64,000 nt of DNA from Chitinophaga pinensis. Lineage in GTDB: Bacteria > Bacteroidota > Bacteroidia > NS11-12g > UBA955. Made by a program: the position numbers and the translations under genes. Under the pieces are notes generated by a model. It was not told the origin of the DNA. It ran no database searches and was given only the letters and a program-made list of their open reading frames with translations. The DNA lies in assembly GCA_945871905.1 (NCBI GenBank), contig CAMBXL010000002.1:283796-347795 (forward strand). The letters are read 5' to 3'. This document shows, piece after piece, positions 36,667-45,687 of this stretch. Positions within the stretch are counted from its first letter, which is position 1; the number at the start of each line of letters is the position of its first letter.

Positions 36667-37938
36667 TTATTTTCTGATTAACCATGTTTCAGGATTTTGT
36701 TTGTCTTGATTGTACCAAATCTCGAAATGTATTTCCGATGCCCCCTCTTCGCCCTCTGCAACGGTTCCTATGGCTTGTTTTAAAGCCAATTCCTGACCTT
36801 GAGTTACTTGTATGTCACGTAACTTGGAATACACTGTATAATACTCACCATGACTAACTAAAACCGCTTTTCCCATTCCCGGAATTGTGATAATAGCCGT
36901 TACTGTGCCTTTGTGAATGCATCTTGCTATGGCATTTTCGGGCGTACGAATGTCTATTCCGTTGTTTTGTATCATCACTTGGTCCAACTTGGCGTGGGGA
37001 TGTGAACCAAATCGGTCGCTTATAAATCCTTTTTCAACAGGCCAAGGTAATTTTCCGCGGTTTGAGGCAAAATGGTCTGACACTAATTTTACTTCAGGTA
37101 ACACTTCGTAGGTTTTTGGCGTTGCTTCCTTTGGTGGATTTTCTTTGTTCCCTGTATTTGGTTTGGCTTTTGCAGCTGTTTGCTTGGCTTTTTCTGATGC
37201 TTTCCTTTTGGCTTCGGCTATTTCGCGGGCAATAATAGCATTAATTTGTGCATTTAAATTTTCCTTGGCTTTTTTCTGTTTTTCTAAACTCGCTTTCAGT
37301 TCGGCCTCTTTGCCTGTTAATGCAACCACTACTTTGTTTTTTTCTTGTTTGTCTCCCTCTAGTTTTTTAACCTCAACTTGCTTGTTTTGTGCAAGGGTTT
37401 CTTTGGAGCCTTTCAATGCAAACAATTCTTTTAGTTTTATCTCCAATGAAATTTTCTCTTCATGTATTTTGGTCAAAAACTTCTCTTGTGCATTCGACAG
37501 ATATTTGTTGAAACGCAATCTTTGAAACAATTGATTAAAACTTTTAGCCGCAAATAAATACAAAGAATTATTGTACACTTTTTTGCTTTTGTATGTTTGC
37601 ACTATAGCTTTGGCGTAATTTTTTTTCTCTTTCTCTAGTTGACTGTTGACGCTATCAATTTCAATTTTTTTACTTTCTATATCACCACCTACATATATTA
37701 TTTCCTGATTCAAATCGTTAATCAACTCCTCTCGCTTTTCAATCAACCTTGCAATGGCGGTTAACTCTTTGATACTTTGAGTTTTTTTACTCTTGGTTTC
37801 CTTCAGAATTTTTTGGGTTAATGCAATTTGCTGTTCGGTTTTTTTGCGTTTATTTTCTAACTCTTTTCTGCTTTGAGCTTGAATGATTAGAACACTAAAA
37901 CACAATAAAAAGGCGATAATTTTACTTAACTTTTGCAT
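36667..37938 (-). CDS. EnvC-like coiled-coil protein with degenerate LytM (M23) domain
   Basis: A 423-residue exported protein: signal peptide (about 1-21), long coiled-coil (about 22-250, rich in K/E/Q heptads), a low-complexity linker, and a C-terminal M23/LytM domain (about 295-423). The zinc ligands are missing: NNGIDI replaces HxGxD, and EIHFEIW replaces HxHFE. That is the signature of EnvC-type proteins that activate amidases through FtsEX rather than cutting peptidoglycan themselves. In the operon dut / nucleotidyltransferase / TPR / DUF4292 / EnvC-like, conserved in Bacteroidota. It overlaps DUF4292 by 17 bp. Confidence 0.85.
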   Translation of the reverse strand: MQKLSKIIAFLLCFSVLIIQAQSRKELENKRKKTEQQIALTQKILKETKSKKTQSIKELTAIARLIEKREELINDLNQEIIYVGGDIESKKIEIDSVNSQLEKEKKNYAKAIVQTYKSKKVYNNSLYLFAAKSFNQLFQRLRFNKYLSNAQEKFLTKIHEEKISLEIKLKELFALKGSKETLAQNKQVEVKKLEGDKQEKNKVVVALTGKEAELKASLEKQKKAKENLNAQINAIIAREIAEAKRKASEKAKQTAAKAKPNTGNKENPPKEATPKTYEVLPEVKLVSDHFASNRGKLPWPVEKGFISDRFGSHPHAKLDQVMIQNNGIDIRTPENAIARCIHKGTVTAIITIPGMGKAVLVSHGEYYTVYSKLRDIQVTQGQELALKQAIGTVAEGEEGASEIHFEIWYNQDKQNPETWLIRK

Positions 37939-38710
37939 AAGATTGAGGGATGTTAAATGGGAAATTCACTGGTGCATTGAATTCTGTGTCTTTAAAGTCC
38001 ATCGTTACAAGCATTTCTTGCTTTTCATTTTTTGCTTTCAACATTGTATTTAACGGAAAATTATAGCCATTTATTACAGAATAATTGGTGTAATCGGCTG
38101 TAAAAATATTGTTATTAACTTGGTCTTTAATCATTGTTTGAAGAATAGTTAATACATTACTTAAATAAAAATGCTCGGTTAGGTAAGGTGATTGCAAATT
38201 GTTTATTTTTAAGTTTTGTGTAGTTTGTTCTCCCAATTGATACTCTTTTAAATTGAATAAAGGACGGGCCAGTATCAACCTTTGTAACTGCGCAATTTGC
38301 AAATCTACAGAGGTAATTCTTTTTAAATCTGCCATTTTATAGACCATGTAATTGCGTTCCAATTTGTTTAAAATAACAACCGAATCTTTGTTTACCAGAA
38401 TCCTAGCGCCTTCTATACCAAACAAACTAACTGACATCCAAATGATAGAATCTTTGTACATTCTAATGGCGGCATCAAACGATTTACTGTCTGATCCACT
38501 TTTATAATACATGTCTATTTTGGATGAAAAATAAGTCCAATCAGTGACTGTTTGTTTTAAAATAGACTCTGCTGTAATCACACTCACACCAACTGTATCA
38601 ATAGTTGGCTTTACCACCACTGGTGCTACTATTTTATCTTTTCTACTTTTACAAGCGACTGACAAAAGCAAAATACTGATTATAAATACACTGCTTGTTT
38701 TATTCCACAT
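37922..38710 (-). CDS. DUF4292 lipoprotein
   Basis: A 262-residue lipoprotein (lipobox LLSVAC, Cys20) I place in DUF4292, a Bacteroidota family of the LolA/LolB-like fold. Seen: WTYFSSKIDMYYKSGSDSKSFDAAIRMYKDSIIWMSVSLFGIEGARILVNKDSVVIL, read as a run of LolA-like strands, and a C-terminal INGYNFPLN segment. LolA-like proteins carry lipoproteins or lipids; for this family that is inference only. It overlaps the TPR gene by 11 bp upstream and EnvC-like by 17 bp downstream. Confidence 0.8.
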   Translation of the reverse strand: MWNKTSSVFIISILLLSVACKSRKDKIVAPVVVKPTIDTVGVSVITAESILKQTVTDWTYFSSKIDMYYKSGSDSKSFDAAIRMYKDSIIWMSVSLFGIEGARILVNKDSVVILNKLERNYMVYKMADLKRITSVDLQIAQLQRLILARPLFNLKEYQLGEQTTQNLKINNLQSPYLTEHFYLSNVLTILQTMIKDQVNNNIFTADYTNYSVINGYNFPLNTMLKAKNEKQEMLVTMDFKDTEFNAPVNFPFNIPQSYAKVK

Positions 38711-40217
38711 TCTTTTTATTCTTTACTTTTTGTTGTAACCTTACATTATTAGCGTCATTTTCTAACGCTTTTTTCCAATAACTTAAATACTCTTCATTGT
38801 TACCCATTTTGTAATACACATCGCCCAACGTTTCATTAACCTTAGCATTATTGGGACCCAATACCAAAGCGGATTTTAGTATTTTAATGGCCTCTTCCCA
38901 TTTTTGTGATTTGTAACAAGCCAAACCTAATAAATAAGATTCTGTTATGGTATTTTCGTCCGACTTAAGGTAAAGTGTAGAACCTGTTTTTATAATATCC
39001 ATTGCTTCGGGATATTGCTTATTTTGGATAGAAGCAAATGCCCACTGGTGGTGGAAATAGGGCAAACTAGGATAATATTCTATAGCCTCTTTACAAATAC
39101 TTGCCATCAAAGTCCAATCCTGCAAACCCTCCGCTTGTTTAATCGCCCCTGTCCAAGCTTCGTATAAATTGGGGTTCATTTGATATGCAACTTTGTAATA
39201 ATACAAAGCACTGTCCATTGATTTTACTTTGTCATAAATATTGGCAATGGTAAAATAAAAAGCCCCTTCCTTGTTGGGAAATCTTTTGAGTGCTACAATA
39301 CATTGGTTTAATTCCGACAGGAAAGCGGTGTCCTTTTCATACTGTTGGTATATGTAGGTGAACAGCTTTGTTTTAGTTTGAAATCCTGTTTTAGTATCCG
39401 CCACTGCATTGTTCAAAAATTTAGCCGATTTGTCCTTTTGTTTATTCTCAACCGAATACTTGTATAACTGATAATTAATTTCGAAATCGTGGGGATTAAT
39501 GTCCATGGCTTTTTCGTAATTCAACATGGCATTTTTAATGTCTTTTTGTTGTTCGTACAACTTGGCATCGTCTAGGTAATATTTCACTTTTCCTGGCGAG
39601 GCTTTTTTTATTTCATCGTACAAGGCGTGGGCAGCGGTATAATCATTTAATGCCCTGTACAATTCTATCATCCTAAGGGTATTTTTAAGTTTGTAACCCA
39701 CTGCTTTTTGATGCGTTTTCCAACCCTCAATGGCTTTGGTAAACTCATTTTTTTGTTTGTATAAATCGTCTAACTCTTTAACCAATTGTTCATCATTGGG
39801 ATTTTTTTCAAAACTGTTAGTCAATACTTCTATGGCCAAATCTATGTTTCTGCTTCTTTTCAACAACCAAGCATAATTCAGACTGACATAAACATTTTGG
39901 GGGCTTAGTTGATACGCTTTAATAGCATTTTGCAAAGACAATTCATCATTGTTCAGTTGTTGATACAATTTAGATAGTTCAAAGTAAGCTATAGCCTCTT
40001 CTTTGTTTAATTCAACACATTTCTTAAAAAGCTTAAGTGCTGTTTCGGTATTGCCAATTTCTTTTTGTGTGCACGCTTCAATAAATACTTCGCTGTAATT
40101 ATTGGAAACCAAGAGCGCTTCACTTGTAGACAGTGACTTTTTTGAACTTCCACAAGCACCCAATATTACTATAATTAAATATATAAAAGGGAGCGCTATG
40201 GCAGTTCTTTGAGTCAT
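38700..40217 (-). CDS. Tetratricopeptide-repeat lipoprotein
   Basis: A 505-residue lipoprotein (lipobox VILGAC, Cys22) almost entirely made of TPR helices (about 40-495); examples are ALKLFKKCVELNKEEAIAYFELSKLYQQL and AIKILKSALVLGPNNAKVNETLGDVYYKM. Such proteins serve as scaffolds at the outer or inner membrane surface. It directly follows the nucleotidyltransferase (0 nt) and overlaps DUF4292 by 11 bp, the conserved Bacteroidota order. Function not known. Confidence 0.85.
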   Translation of the reverse strand: MTQRTAIALPFIYLIIVILGACGSSKKSLSTSEALLVSNNYSEVFIEACTQKEIGNTETALKLFKKCVELNKEEAIAYFELSKLYQQLNNDELSLQNAIKAYQLSPQNVYVSLNYAWLLKRSRNIDLAIEVLTNSFEKNPNDEQLVKELDDLYKQKNEFTKAIEGWKTHQKAVGYKLKNTLRMIELYRALNDYTAAHALYDEIKKASPGKVKYYLDDAKLYEQQKDIKNAMLNYEKAMDINPHDFEINYQLYKYSVENKQKDKSAKFLNNAVADTKTGFQTKTKLFTYIYQQYEKDTAFLSELNQCIVALKRFPNKEGAFYFTIANIYDKVKSMDSALYYYKVAYQMNPNLYEAWTGAIKQAEGLQDWTLMASICKEAIEYYPSLPYFHHQWAFASIQNKQYPEAMDIIKTGSTLYLKSDENTITESYLLGLACYKSQKWEEAIKILKSALVLGPNNAKVNETLGDVYYKMGNNEEYLSYWKKALENDANNVRLQQKVKNKKNVE

Positions 40218-41225
40218 TTACGATTGTATAGTACTGTAATCTCCGATGCTGTATGATTTAGAATTTCCATCTATTGTTACATGGTTGCCTATCATACTAT
40301 TGGAGAACGAAATATTGTGTATTTGCGTATTTTCTTGGATAATACTGTTGGAAATTTGACTGTTTATGATTTTACTTCCTTTACCTATACTCACATGAGG
40401 ACCAATGGTACTGCCTTCTATTACCACATCATTGGCTATAAAACAAGGTTCTATAATCGTAGTGTTTGCATACGTATTTACTTTTTCAAACTCATTTTTC
40501 TTGATTTCCAAAATTCTTTGATTCGTGTAAACGGTAGCATCCTTATTACCACAGTCAAGCCATTCTTCTACTTCGCCTGGTTTAAAAGCTAGGCCTTTGT
40601 TTTTCATGTTTTCCAAAGCATTGGTCAATTGGTATTCGCCTTTTTCTTTGATATCATTTTCTATCAAATACTGCAATTCGCTCAACAAATTGTCACCATC
40701 TTTAAAGTAATAAATACCAATAATAGCTAAGTCTGAAACAAATTCTGTTGGTTTTTCAATAAAATCTGTAATGACACTTTCTTCATTCATTTTTACCACA
40801 CCAAACTGGCTAGGGTTTGCCACTTTGTGTACCCAAATAATTCCATCTGCAGATTTGTCTAAATCGAATTCCGCTTTGAATAATGTATCCGCAAAAGCAA
40901 CAATAACCTCGCCTGTTAAATCGGGGGTTGCGCATAAAACTGCGTGGGCCGTTCCTAAGGCTTCCTCTTGGTAATAAATTTTACCTTCGGCTCCTATACT
41001 TTCTGCAATTTTTAGCAATTGAATTTCTACTTGCTCGCCAAAATCGCCGATAATAAACGACACTGTATTGATTTTATCGTTACACACTGCCGCTATGTCT
41101 TCCACCAATCTTTGAACGATGGGTTTGCCTGCAATAGGAAGTAAAGGTTTAGGAACTGTTAAAGTATGGGGTCTCATGCGTTTGCCCATTCCTGCCATTG
41201 GGATGATAATATTTATTCCACTCAT
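40218..41225 (-). CDS. Sugar-phosphate nucleotidyltransferase with beta-helix tail
   Basis: A 335-residue enzyme of the RmlA/GlmU N-terminal type: NTP-binding IIPMAGMGKRMRPHTLTVPKPLLPI at 6-30, catalytic region VIVAFADTLF, and EEWLDCGNKD. The C-terminal part (about 255-335) is a left-handed beta-helix with hexapeptide repeats (CFIANDVVIEGSTIGPHVSIGKGS). Likely glucose-1-phosphate or N-acetylhexosamine-1-phosphate nucleotidyltransferase; which sugar is not clear. The open frame starts at 41267, but the ATG at 41225 is chosen because residues before it are not conserved and would overlap dut. Confidence 0.85.
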   Translation of the reverse strand: MSGINIIIPMAGMGKRMRPHTLTVPKPLLPIAGKPIVQRLVEDIAAVCNDKINTVSFIIGDFGEQVEIQLLKIAESIGAEGKIYYQEEALGTAHAVLCATPDLTGEVIVAFADTLFKAEFDLDKSADGIIWVHKVANPSQFGVVKMNEESVITDFIEKPTEFVSDLAIIGIYYFKDGDNLLSELQYLIENDIKEKGEYQLTNALENMKNKGLAFKPGEVEEWLDCGNKDATVYTNQRILEIKKNEFEKVNTYANTTIIEPCFIANDVVIEGSTIGPHVSIGKGSKIINSQISNSIIQENTQIHNISFSNSMIGNHVTIDGNSKSYSIGDYSTIQS

Positions 41226-41229
41226 TTTT

Positions 41230-41667
41230 TTATTGTTTAAGTCCGGTGTGACCGTAGCCTCCGGCACCTCTTGTTGTTTCTGTTAATTCTGCTGTTTCTT
41301 GCCAAATAGCTTGTTCGTGTTTGGCAATTACCATTTGTGCGATTCTGTCACCCGATTGAATTTCAAAATTGGTGTCACTCAAATTGATCAATAACACTTT
41401 TATTTCCCCGCGGTAATCGGCATCTATGGTTCCGGGAGAATTTAATACCGTAATACCGTGTTTTAATGCTAAACCACTTCTTGGTCTTATTTGCGCTTCG
41501 TAACCTGTGGGTAATTCAAGGTATAAACCCGTGGGTACCAATATCCTTTGAAGGGGTTTTAAAACCATTGCCTCATCTGTAAAAGCAGCAATATCAACCC
41601 CTGCAGACCACTCTGTTTGGTAGCTAGGCAAAGGATTATTGCTTTTGTTTATGATTTTGACCTGCAT
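41230..41667 (-). CDS. dut: dUTP diphosphatase (dUTPase)
   Basis: Hydrolyses dUTP to dUMP, keeping uracil out of DNA and supplying thyA. All five motifs of the trimeric enzyme are present: [38 protein letters not shown] with the catalytic Asp, GDRIAQMVI, and the C-terminal [10 protein letters not shown] phosphate arm. Length 145 is normal. Gap of 3 nt from the flippase and 4 nt to the nucleotidyltransferase. ung and thyA in this window act in the same uracil/thymine economy. Confidence 0.97.
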   Translation of the reverse strand: MQVKIINKSNNPLPSYQTEWSAGVDIAAFTDEAMVLKPLQRILVPTGLYLELPTGYEAQIRPRSGLALKHGITVLNSPGTIDADYRGEIKVLLINLSDTNFEIQSGDRIAQMVIAKHEQAIWQETAELTETTRGAGGYGHTGLKQ

Positions 41668-41670
41668 GTG

Positions 41671-43125
41671 CTATTGTGTTGCAAATTTATTCTTTTTTCG
41701 CTTAGGTTGTAACACCCATATTATCAACAGCAACAACGCCAAAAGTATGAATTTTGTTAAAATACTTAGAGAAATGACATTATAATGACTATTTAATTCT
41801 ACATTTAGTTGCCAAGCTGCCACAGAAAGACCGATAATAAGTAGATACTTAAAGGGTTGGTAAGGAATAGTAAAATATTTTGAACCCAAACCGTAGGCTG
41901 CTAAGCACATAAAAACATAAACCCCAAGTGTAATGTATGCACAAGCCACAAAGCCATATACAGGAATTAAAACCATATTTAAAGCAATGGTGATTATTGC
42001 AGCAACAATGGCTATGAATGCCCCAAACTTTGTATTATTGCTTAGTTTATACCATACACTTAAATTGTAATAAATGCCTAAAAACAAATTGGCTAATAAT
42101 AAAATGGGAACCACATACAAACCCCTTTCATCTTCGAAAAAAGCTTGTTTTTTGATGAATAAATGTGCCAATTCATTAATAAACAACATACAAGCCAAAA
42201 AAATGAAAGCACATACCCCTACAAACCAATACATGACATCGGCATACACCACTCTGTTTTCTTTACTGTCTTGTTGTTTGAAAAAGAAAGGTTCGGCGGC
42301 AAATTTAAACGCCTGAACAAACATGGTCATTACCATAGTTAGCTTATAAAAAGCACCATAAATACCATTTTGATACGACCCCTCTGCTGCGGGTAACAAA
42401 CGAATTAACAAAGTTCTGTCTAAGGTTTCATTGACTATACCTGCCAAACCAATAAACACCATAGGCCAAGCATATTTGAGTATCTTTTTATATAAAATAG
42501 TATCAAACTTAATGCGGATATTAATAACTAAGGGCCAAAGCAAAATAAAAGAAACTACACTAGCCACAGCATTGGCTATTAACACCAAAGTAACCTGACT
42601 GTAAGATTGAAGTATTGCAGGGGTGTAAAACAAAAACCAAAGATTTAAACCGACATTCACCAATATATTACTAAGTTTGATAAGGGCAAATTTCAATGGT
42701 TTTTCTTCGTAACGCAAACGAGCAAAAGGCAAGGCAGACAGGGTATCAAATACAAGGAAAATAAGACAACACCAAACATAATCTATACGATGAGGGAAAC
42801 CTAAAAATTGCGCACTCAATTCATTAAAAACAATAACCAAAAGGGCAAAAACAAGCGTTGAAATAAGAATACTTTTTTGAACAATGGCATACACTTTTTT
42901 GGGTTCGTTTCCATTTCTAATAAAATTAAAGTAAGCCGTTTCCAATCCATAGGTAAGCACAATATTAAGAAAAGCGATCATAGCAAAAACCGCAGTAATA
43001 TCGCCATAATCGCCTACATTATTTAGTTTGGCGGTGTGTGGTATTACCAATAAAAAATTAATAAATCGTCCAAGCATGGAACTTAAACCATAGATGGCAG
43101 TTTGTCCAGCTAATTTTTTTATCAT
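41671..43125 (-). CDS. Oligosaccharide flippase (MOP/Wzx-type)
   Basis: A 484-residue integral membrane protein with about 13-14 predicted segments, including the N-terminal GQTAIYGLSSMLGRFINFLLV helix that opens Wzx-type flippases. It likely moves lipid-linked sugars across the inner membrane. A longer start with GTG at 43131 exists; the ATG at 43125 is chosen. First gene of the long operon running to 35365 (flippase-dut-NTase-TPR-DUF4292-EnvC-like-dehydrogenase-Rieske-like). No exact -7 box on its strand just upstream; the terminator at 43186 stops transcription from further upstream. Confidence 0.85.
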   Translation of the reverse strand: MIKKLAGQTAIYGLSSMLGRFINFLLVIPHTAKLNNVGDYGDITAVFAMIAFLNIVLTYGLETAYFNFIRNGNEPKKVYAIVQKSILISTLVFALLVIVFNELSAQFLGFPHRIDYVWCCLIFLVFDTLSALPFARLRYEEKPLKFALIKLSNILVNVGLNLWFLFYTPAILQSYSQVTLVLIANAVASVVSFILLWPLVINIRIKFDTILYKKILKYAWPMVFIGLAGIVNETLDRTLLIRLLPAAEGSYQNGIYGAFYKLTMVMTMFVQAFKFAAEPFFFKQQDSKENRVVYADVMYWFVGVCAFIFLACMLFINELAHLFIKKQAFFEDERGLYVVPILLLANLFLGIYYNLSVWYKLSNNTKFGAFIAIVAAIITIALNMVLIPVYGFVACAYITLGVYVFMCLAAYGLGSKYFTIPYQPFKYLLIIGLSVAAWQLNVELNSHYNVISLSILTKFILLALLLLIIWVLQPKRKKNKFATQ

Positions 43126-43185
43126 TTGCACTTAGGCAAAAGTAAAGTTTTTATGGTTGATTAAAAACCAAACTATTTATAAAAA

Positions 43186-43213
43186 AATATCCCGACACTG
43201 TGGTCGGGATATT
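43186..43213 (-). terminator. Minus-strand hairpin terminator
   Basis: Perfect 11-bp stem AATATCCCGAC / GTCGGGATATT with a 6-nt loop, followed on the minus strand by TTTTT. It lies 360 nt beyond the fcl stop, so it either ends a long gmd-fcl 3' leader or a separate short transcript. Confidence 0.82.
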
Positions 43214-43470
43214 TTCTGTTCAGTTCGTTCACTTTAAACTAAAGTTTAGATAATGGAACTTTAGTAGAACTTTACATTAGGATTTCTAATGCAAAATGTG
43301 TGATTTAGTGATGCAAATATAAAAGCAATTTTCATAAAAACTAATTTAATTGCCTAAAAATCAGCAAATTAGTATTAAAAACTCAAAGACTGAAAGATTT
43401 ATTTAGGAATATAATACTAAAAACCATTAACTTTGCAACTCAAGTTTTTTCATAAAATTTGTGATTTAGT

Positions 43471-43510
43471 CCGGAAAAAACCCTCCCAAAAAGAGGGTTT
43501 TTCCGGTTTT
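43471..43510 (+). terminator. Plus-strand hairpin terminator
   Basis: Stem CCGGAAAAA(A)CCCTC / GAGGGTTTTTCCGG with one bulged A and a 7-nt loop, then TTTTA on the plus strand. The minus-strand side has no T tract, so it acts on a plus-strand transcript, yet no plus-strand gene precedes it. Confidence 0.75.
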
Positions 43511-43574
43511 ATACGGTTTTGGTAATTATTTATTAATGATTTTTTCACCCCAATAACCTCTTTTCAGAATTGTG

Positions 43575-44501
43575 TTATTGTTTATTCCTGAAATCTTGGT
43601 ATGCTAAAGTAATACCTTCTTCTAACTCCACTTGATGTTTCCACCCTAAGCCATGTAACAAACTTACATCCATCAATTTTCTTGGCGTACCATCTGGCTT
43701 ACTGGTGTTAAAAACCAATTCTCCTTGGTATCCTATTACTTTCTTTACCAAGTATGCCAAATCTTTGATCTTGATATCATGCCCTACTCCTATGTTTACA
43801 AACTGCTTTTCGTTGTAATGCAGCATTAAAAACAATGCAGCCGATGCCAAATCATCGGCAAACATAAACTCTCTTAACGGAGTACCTGAACCCCATATCT
43901 CTACTTCGGGTTGTTGTTTTTCTTTGGCTTCGTGAAACTTTCTGATTAATGCAGGTAACACATGGCTATTCTCTGGATGGTAATTGTCATTGTATCCATA
44001 CAAATTGGTAGGCATTACACTAATGTAATTACACTGGTATTGGTCGCGATAGGCTTCGCACATTTTAATGCCTGCTATTTTGGCTATGGCATACGGTTCA
44101 TTTGTAGGTTCCAAAAGCCCTGTCAGTAAATAATCTTCTTTGAGTGGTTGTGGGGCCAACTTAGGATAAATACAACTGCTGCCAAAAAACATTAATTTCT
44201 TAACTCTATTTAAATAAGATTGATGGATAATGTTGTTTTGGATACATAAATTATCGTGTAAAAATTCGGCACGATAGGTGTTATTGGCAACAATGCCTCC
44301 TACTTTAGCGGCAGCCAAAAACACATAATCGGGTTTTTCGGTTTCAAAAAAATGTGCTACTGCAGCCTGATTACGCAAATCTAATTCTTTGGAACTTCTG
44401 CTAATAATATTGGTGTAGCCAGCTTTTACTAGGGCTCTACAAACAGCGCTACCCACCATCCCATTGTGCCCTGCTACATAAATTTTTGAATTGATTTCCA
44501 T
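43575..44501 (-). CDS. fcl: GDP-L-fucose synthase
   Basis: Epimerase/reductase making GDP-L-fucose from the product of GMD. Extended SDR fold of 308 residues: [15 protein letters not shown] near 11-25, the catalytic Ser-Ser-Cys ([17 protein letters not shown]) and Tyr-x3-Lys (YAIAKIAG), and [11 protein letters not shown]. It follows gmd with zero intergenic bases. GDP-fucose is used to fucosylate surface glycans. Confident. Confidence 0.95.
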   Translation of the reverse strand: MEINSKIYVAGHNGMVGSAVCRALVKAGYTNIISRSSKELDLRNQAAVAHFFETEKPDYVFLAAAKVGGIVANNTYRAEFLHDNLCIQNNIIHQSYLNRVKKLMFFGSSCIYPKLAPQPLKEDYLLTGLLEPTNEPYAIAKIAGIKMCEAYRDQYQCNYISVMPTNLYGYNDNYHPENSHVLPALIRKFHEAKEKQQPEVEIWGSGTPLREFMFADDLASAALFLMLHYNEKQFVNIGVGHDIKIKDLAYLVKKVIGYQGELVFNTSKPDGTPRKLMDVSLLHGLGWKHQVELEEGITLAYQDFRNKQ

Positions 44502-45638
44502 TTATTCGAAATAACTCAACGTGTTGAATCCACCCGCCTTTAAATACTCGTCTTTTTTCATCAAATGTAAATCTGATTTCATCATGTCTTCTATCAAGTC
44601 ATTTAAACTGTACTTAGGTTCCCAATTCAATTGTGTTCTTGCTTTGTTGGCATCACCTATCAATAAATCCACCTCTGTAGGACGGAAATATTTTGGGTCC
44701 ACTTGAATAATGGTTTTACCAATCTCTAAAGCGGCTTTATTTAATCCCATTGCCTGAACTTTGCTGTCATCTAAACTGAGAATAACCCCTTTTTCGTTTT
44801 CATTTTCTCCTGTAAATCCAATCTCTATTCCCAAATAAGCAAATGCTTTTCTTGCAAACTCTCTTATTTCTGTGGTTTTACCTGTTGCTATTACATAATC
44901 TTCTGCTTTTTCTTGTTGCAATATCAAATACATGGCCTCTACATAATCTTTGGCATGTCCCCAATCTCTTTGACTGTTTAGGTTACCTAAATATAATTTA
45001 TCTTGCAATCCCAAAGCAATTTTTGAAGCCGCTCTTGTTATTTTTCTTGTTACAAATGTTTCTCCCCTTACAGGCGATTCATGGTTGAACAAAATACCGT
45101 TACAAGCGTACATTTTATATGCCTCTCTGTAATTTACAGTTATCCAATAGGCATACATTTTGGCAACGGCATAAGGTGAACGTGGATAAAAAGGTGTTTT
45201 TTCCGATTGTGGTATTTCTTGAACCAAACCATACAACTCCGAAGTAGAAGCTTGATAAATTCTGGTTTTGTTAATCAATCCACAAATTTTAATAGCTTCT
45301 AACAAGCGTAAAGTCCCTATTCCATCGGCATTTGCGGTGTATTCGGGTGTTTCAAAACTAACGTGCACATGGCTTTGTGCCGCCAAATTGTATATTTCGT
45401 CGGGTTGTGTTTCTTGTATTATTCTAATTAAATTAGTGCTGTCTGTTAGGTCACCATAATGCAATTTTAATTGCGCATTTGGTACGTGTGGATCTTGGTA
45501 CAAATGGTCTATTCTGTCGGTGTTAAATAAAGAACTTCTTCTTTTGATACCATGCACCATGTAGCCTTTTTTTAACAAGAATTCTGCTAAATAAGCACCA
45601 TCTTGTCCGGTAATTCCTGTTATGAGCGCAACTTTCAT
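44502..45638 (-). CDS. gmd: GDP-mannose 4,6-dehydratase
   Basis: Converts GDP-mannose to GDP-4-keto-6-deoxymannose. 378 residues: NAD(P)-binding [12 protein letters not shown] at 7-18, [15 protein letters not shown], the [21 protein letters not shown] active-site region (Tyr-x3-Lys) and [13 protein letters not shown]. First gene of the gmd-fcl pair. A TATTTTTG box lies 35 nt upstream, and the deacetylase gene diverges on the other side. Confidence 0.96.
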   Translation of the reverse strand: MKVALITGITGQDGAYLAEFLLKKGYMVHGIKRRSSLFNTDRIDHLYQDPHVPNAQLKLHYGDLTDSTNLIRIIQETQPDEIYNLAAQSHVHVSFETPEYTANADGIGTLRLLEAIKICGLINKTRIYQASTSELYGLVQEIPQSEKTPFYPRSPYAVAKMYAYWITVNYREAYKMYACNGILFNHESPVRGETFVTRKITRAASKIALGLQDKLYLGNLNSQRDWGHAKDYVEAMYLILQQEKAEDYVIATGKTTEIREFARKAFAYLGIEIGFTGENENEKGVILSLDDSKVQAMGLNKAALEIGKTIIQVDPKYFRPTEVDLLIGDANKARTQLNWEPKYSLNDLIEDMMKSDLHLMKKDEYLKAGGFNTLSYFE

Positions 45639-45672
45639 TGATTTTTGTTGTTAATTTGCAGTTATTAAACCG

Positions 45673-45680
45673 CAAAAATA
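45673..45680 (-). promoter_or_regulatory. -7 box TATTTTTG for gmd
   Basis: Exact TAnnTTTG on the minus strand, 34 nt before the gmd ATG. It overlaps the upstream region of the divergent deacetylase gene, whose own -7 box is not clear. Confidence 0.45.
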
Positions 45681-45687
45681 ATAAAAT

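Larger units (their letters stand above)
43126..43574. other. Gene-free region with two hairpins, possible small RNAs
   Basis: About 450 bases with no ORF worth calling. It holds a minus-strand terminator (43186-43213), a plus-strand terminator (43471-43510), TAnnTTTG boxes on both strands (plus TAACTTTG 43428-43435; minus TATATTTG at 43321-43314) and a near-repeat AAAATxTGTGATTTAGT (one mismatch, first copy ending 43309, second 43470). No plus-strand gene lies upstream of the plus-strand terminator, so a short RNA of about 70 nt is one explanation. Confidence 0.5.

Noticed and set aside
43575..45638. gmd-fcl region as part of a full capsule gene cluster
   Set aside because: Only gmd, fcl, a flippase and two modifying enzymes are near; no polymerase or cluster-type organisation is seen in the window.
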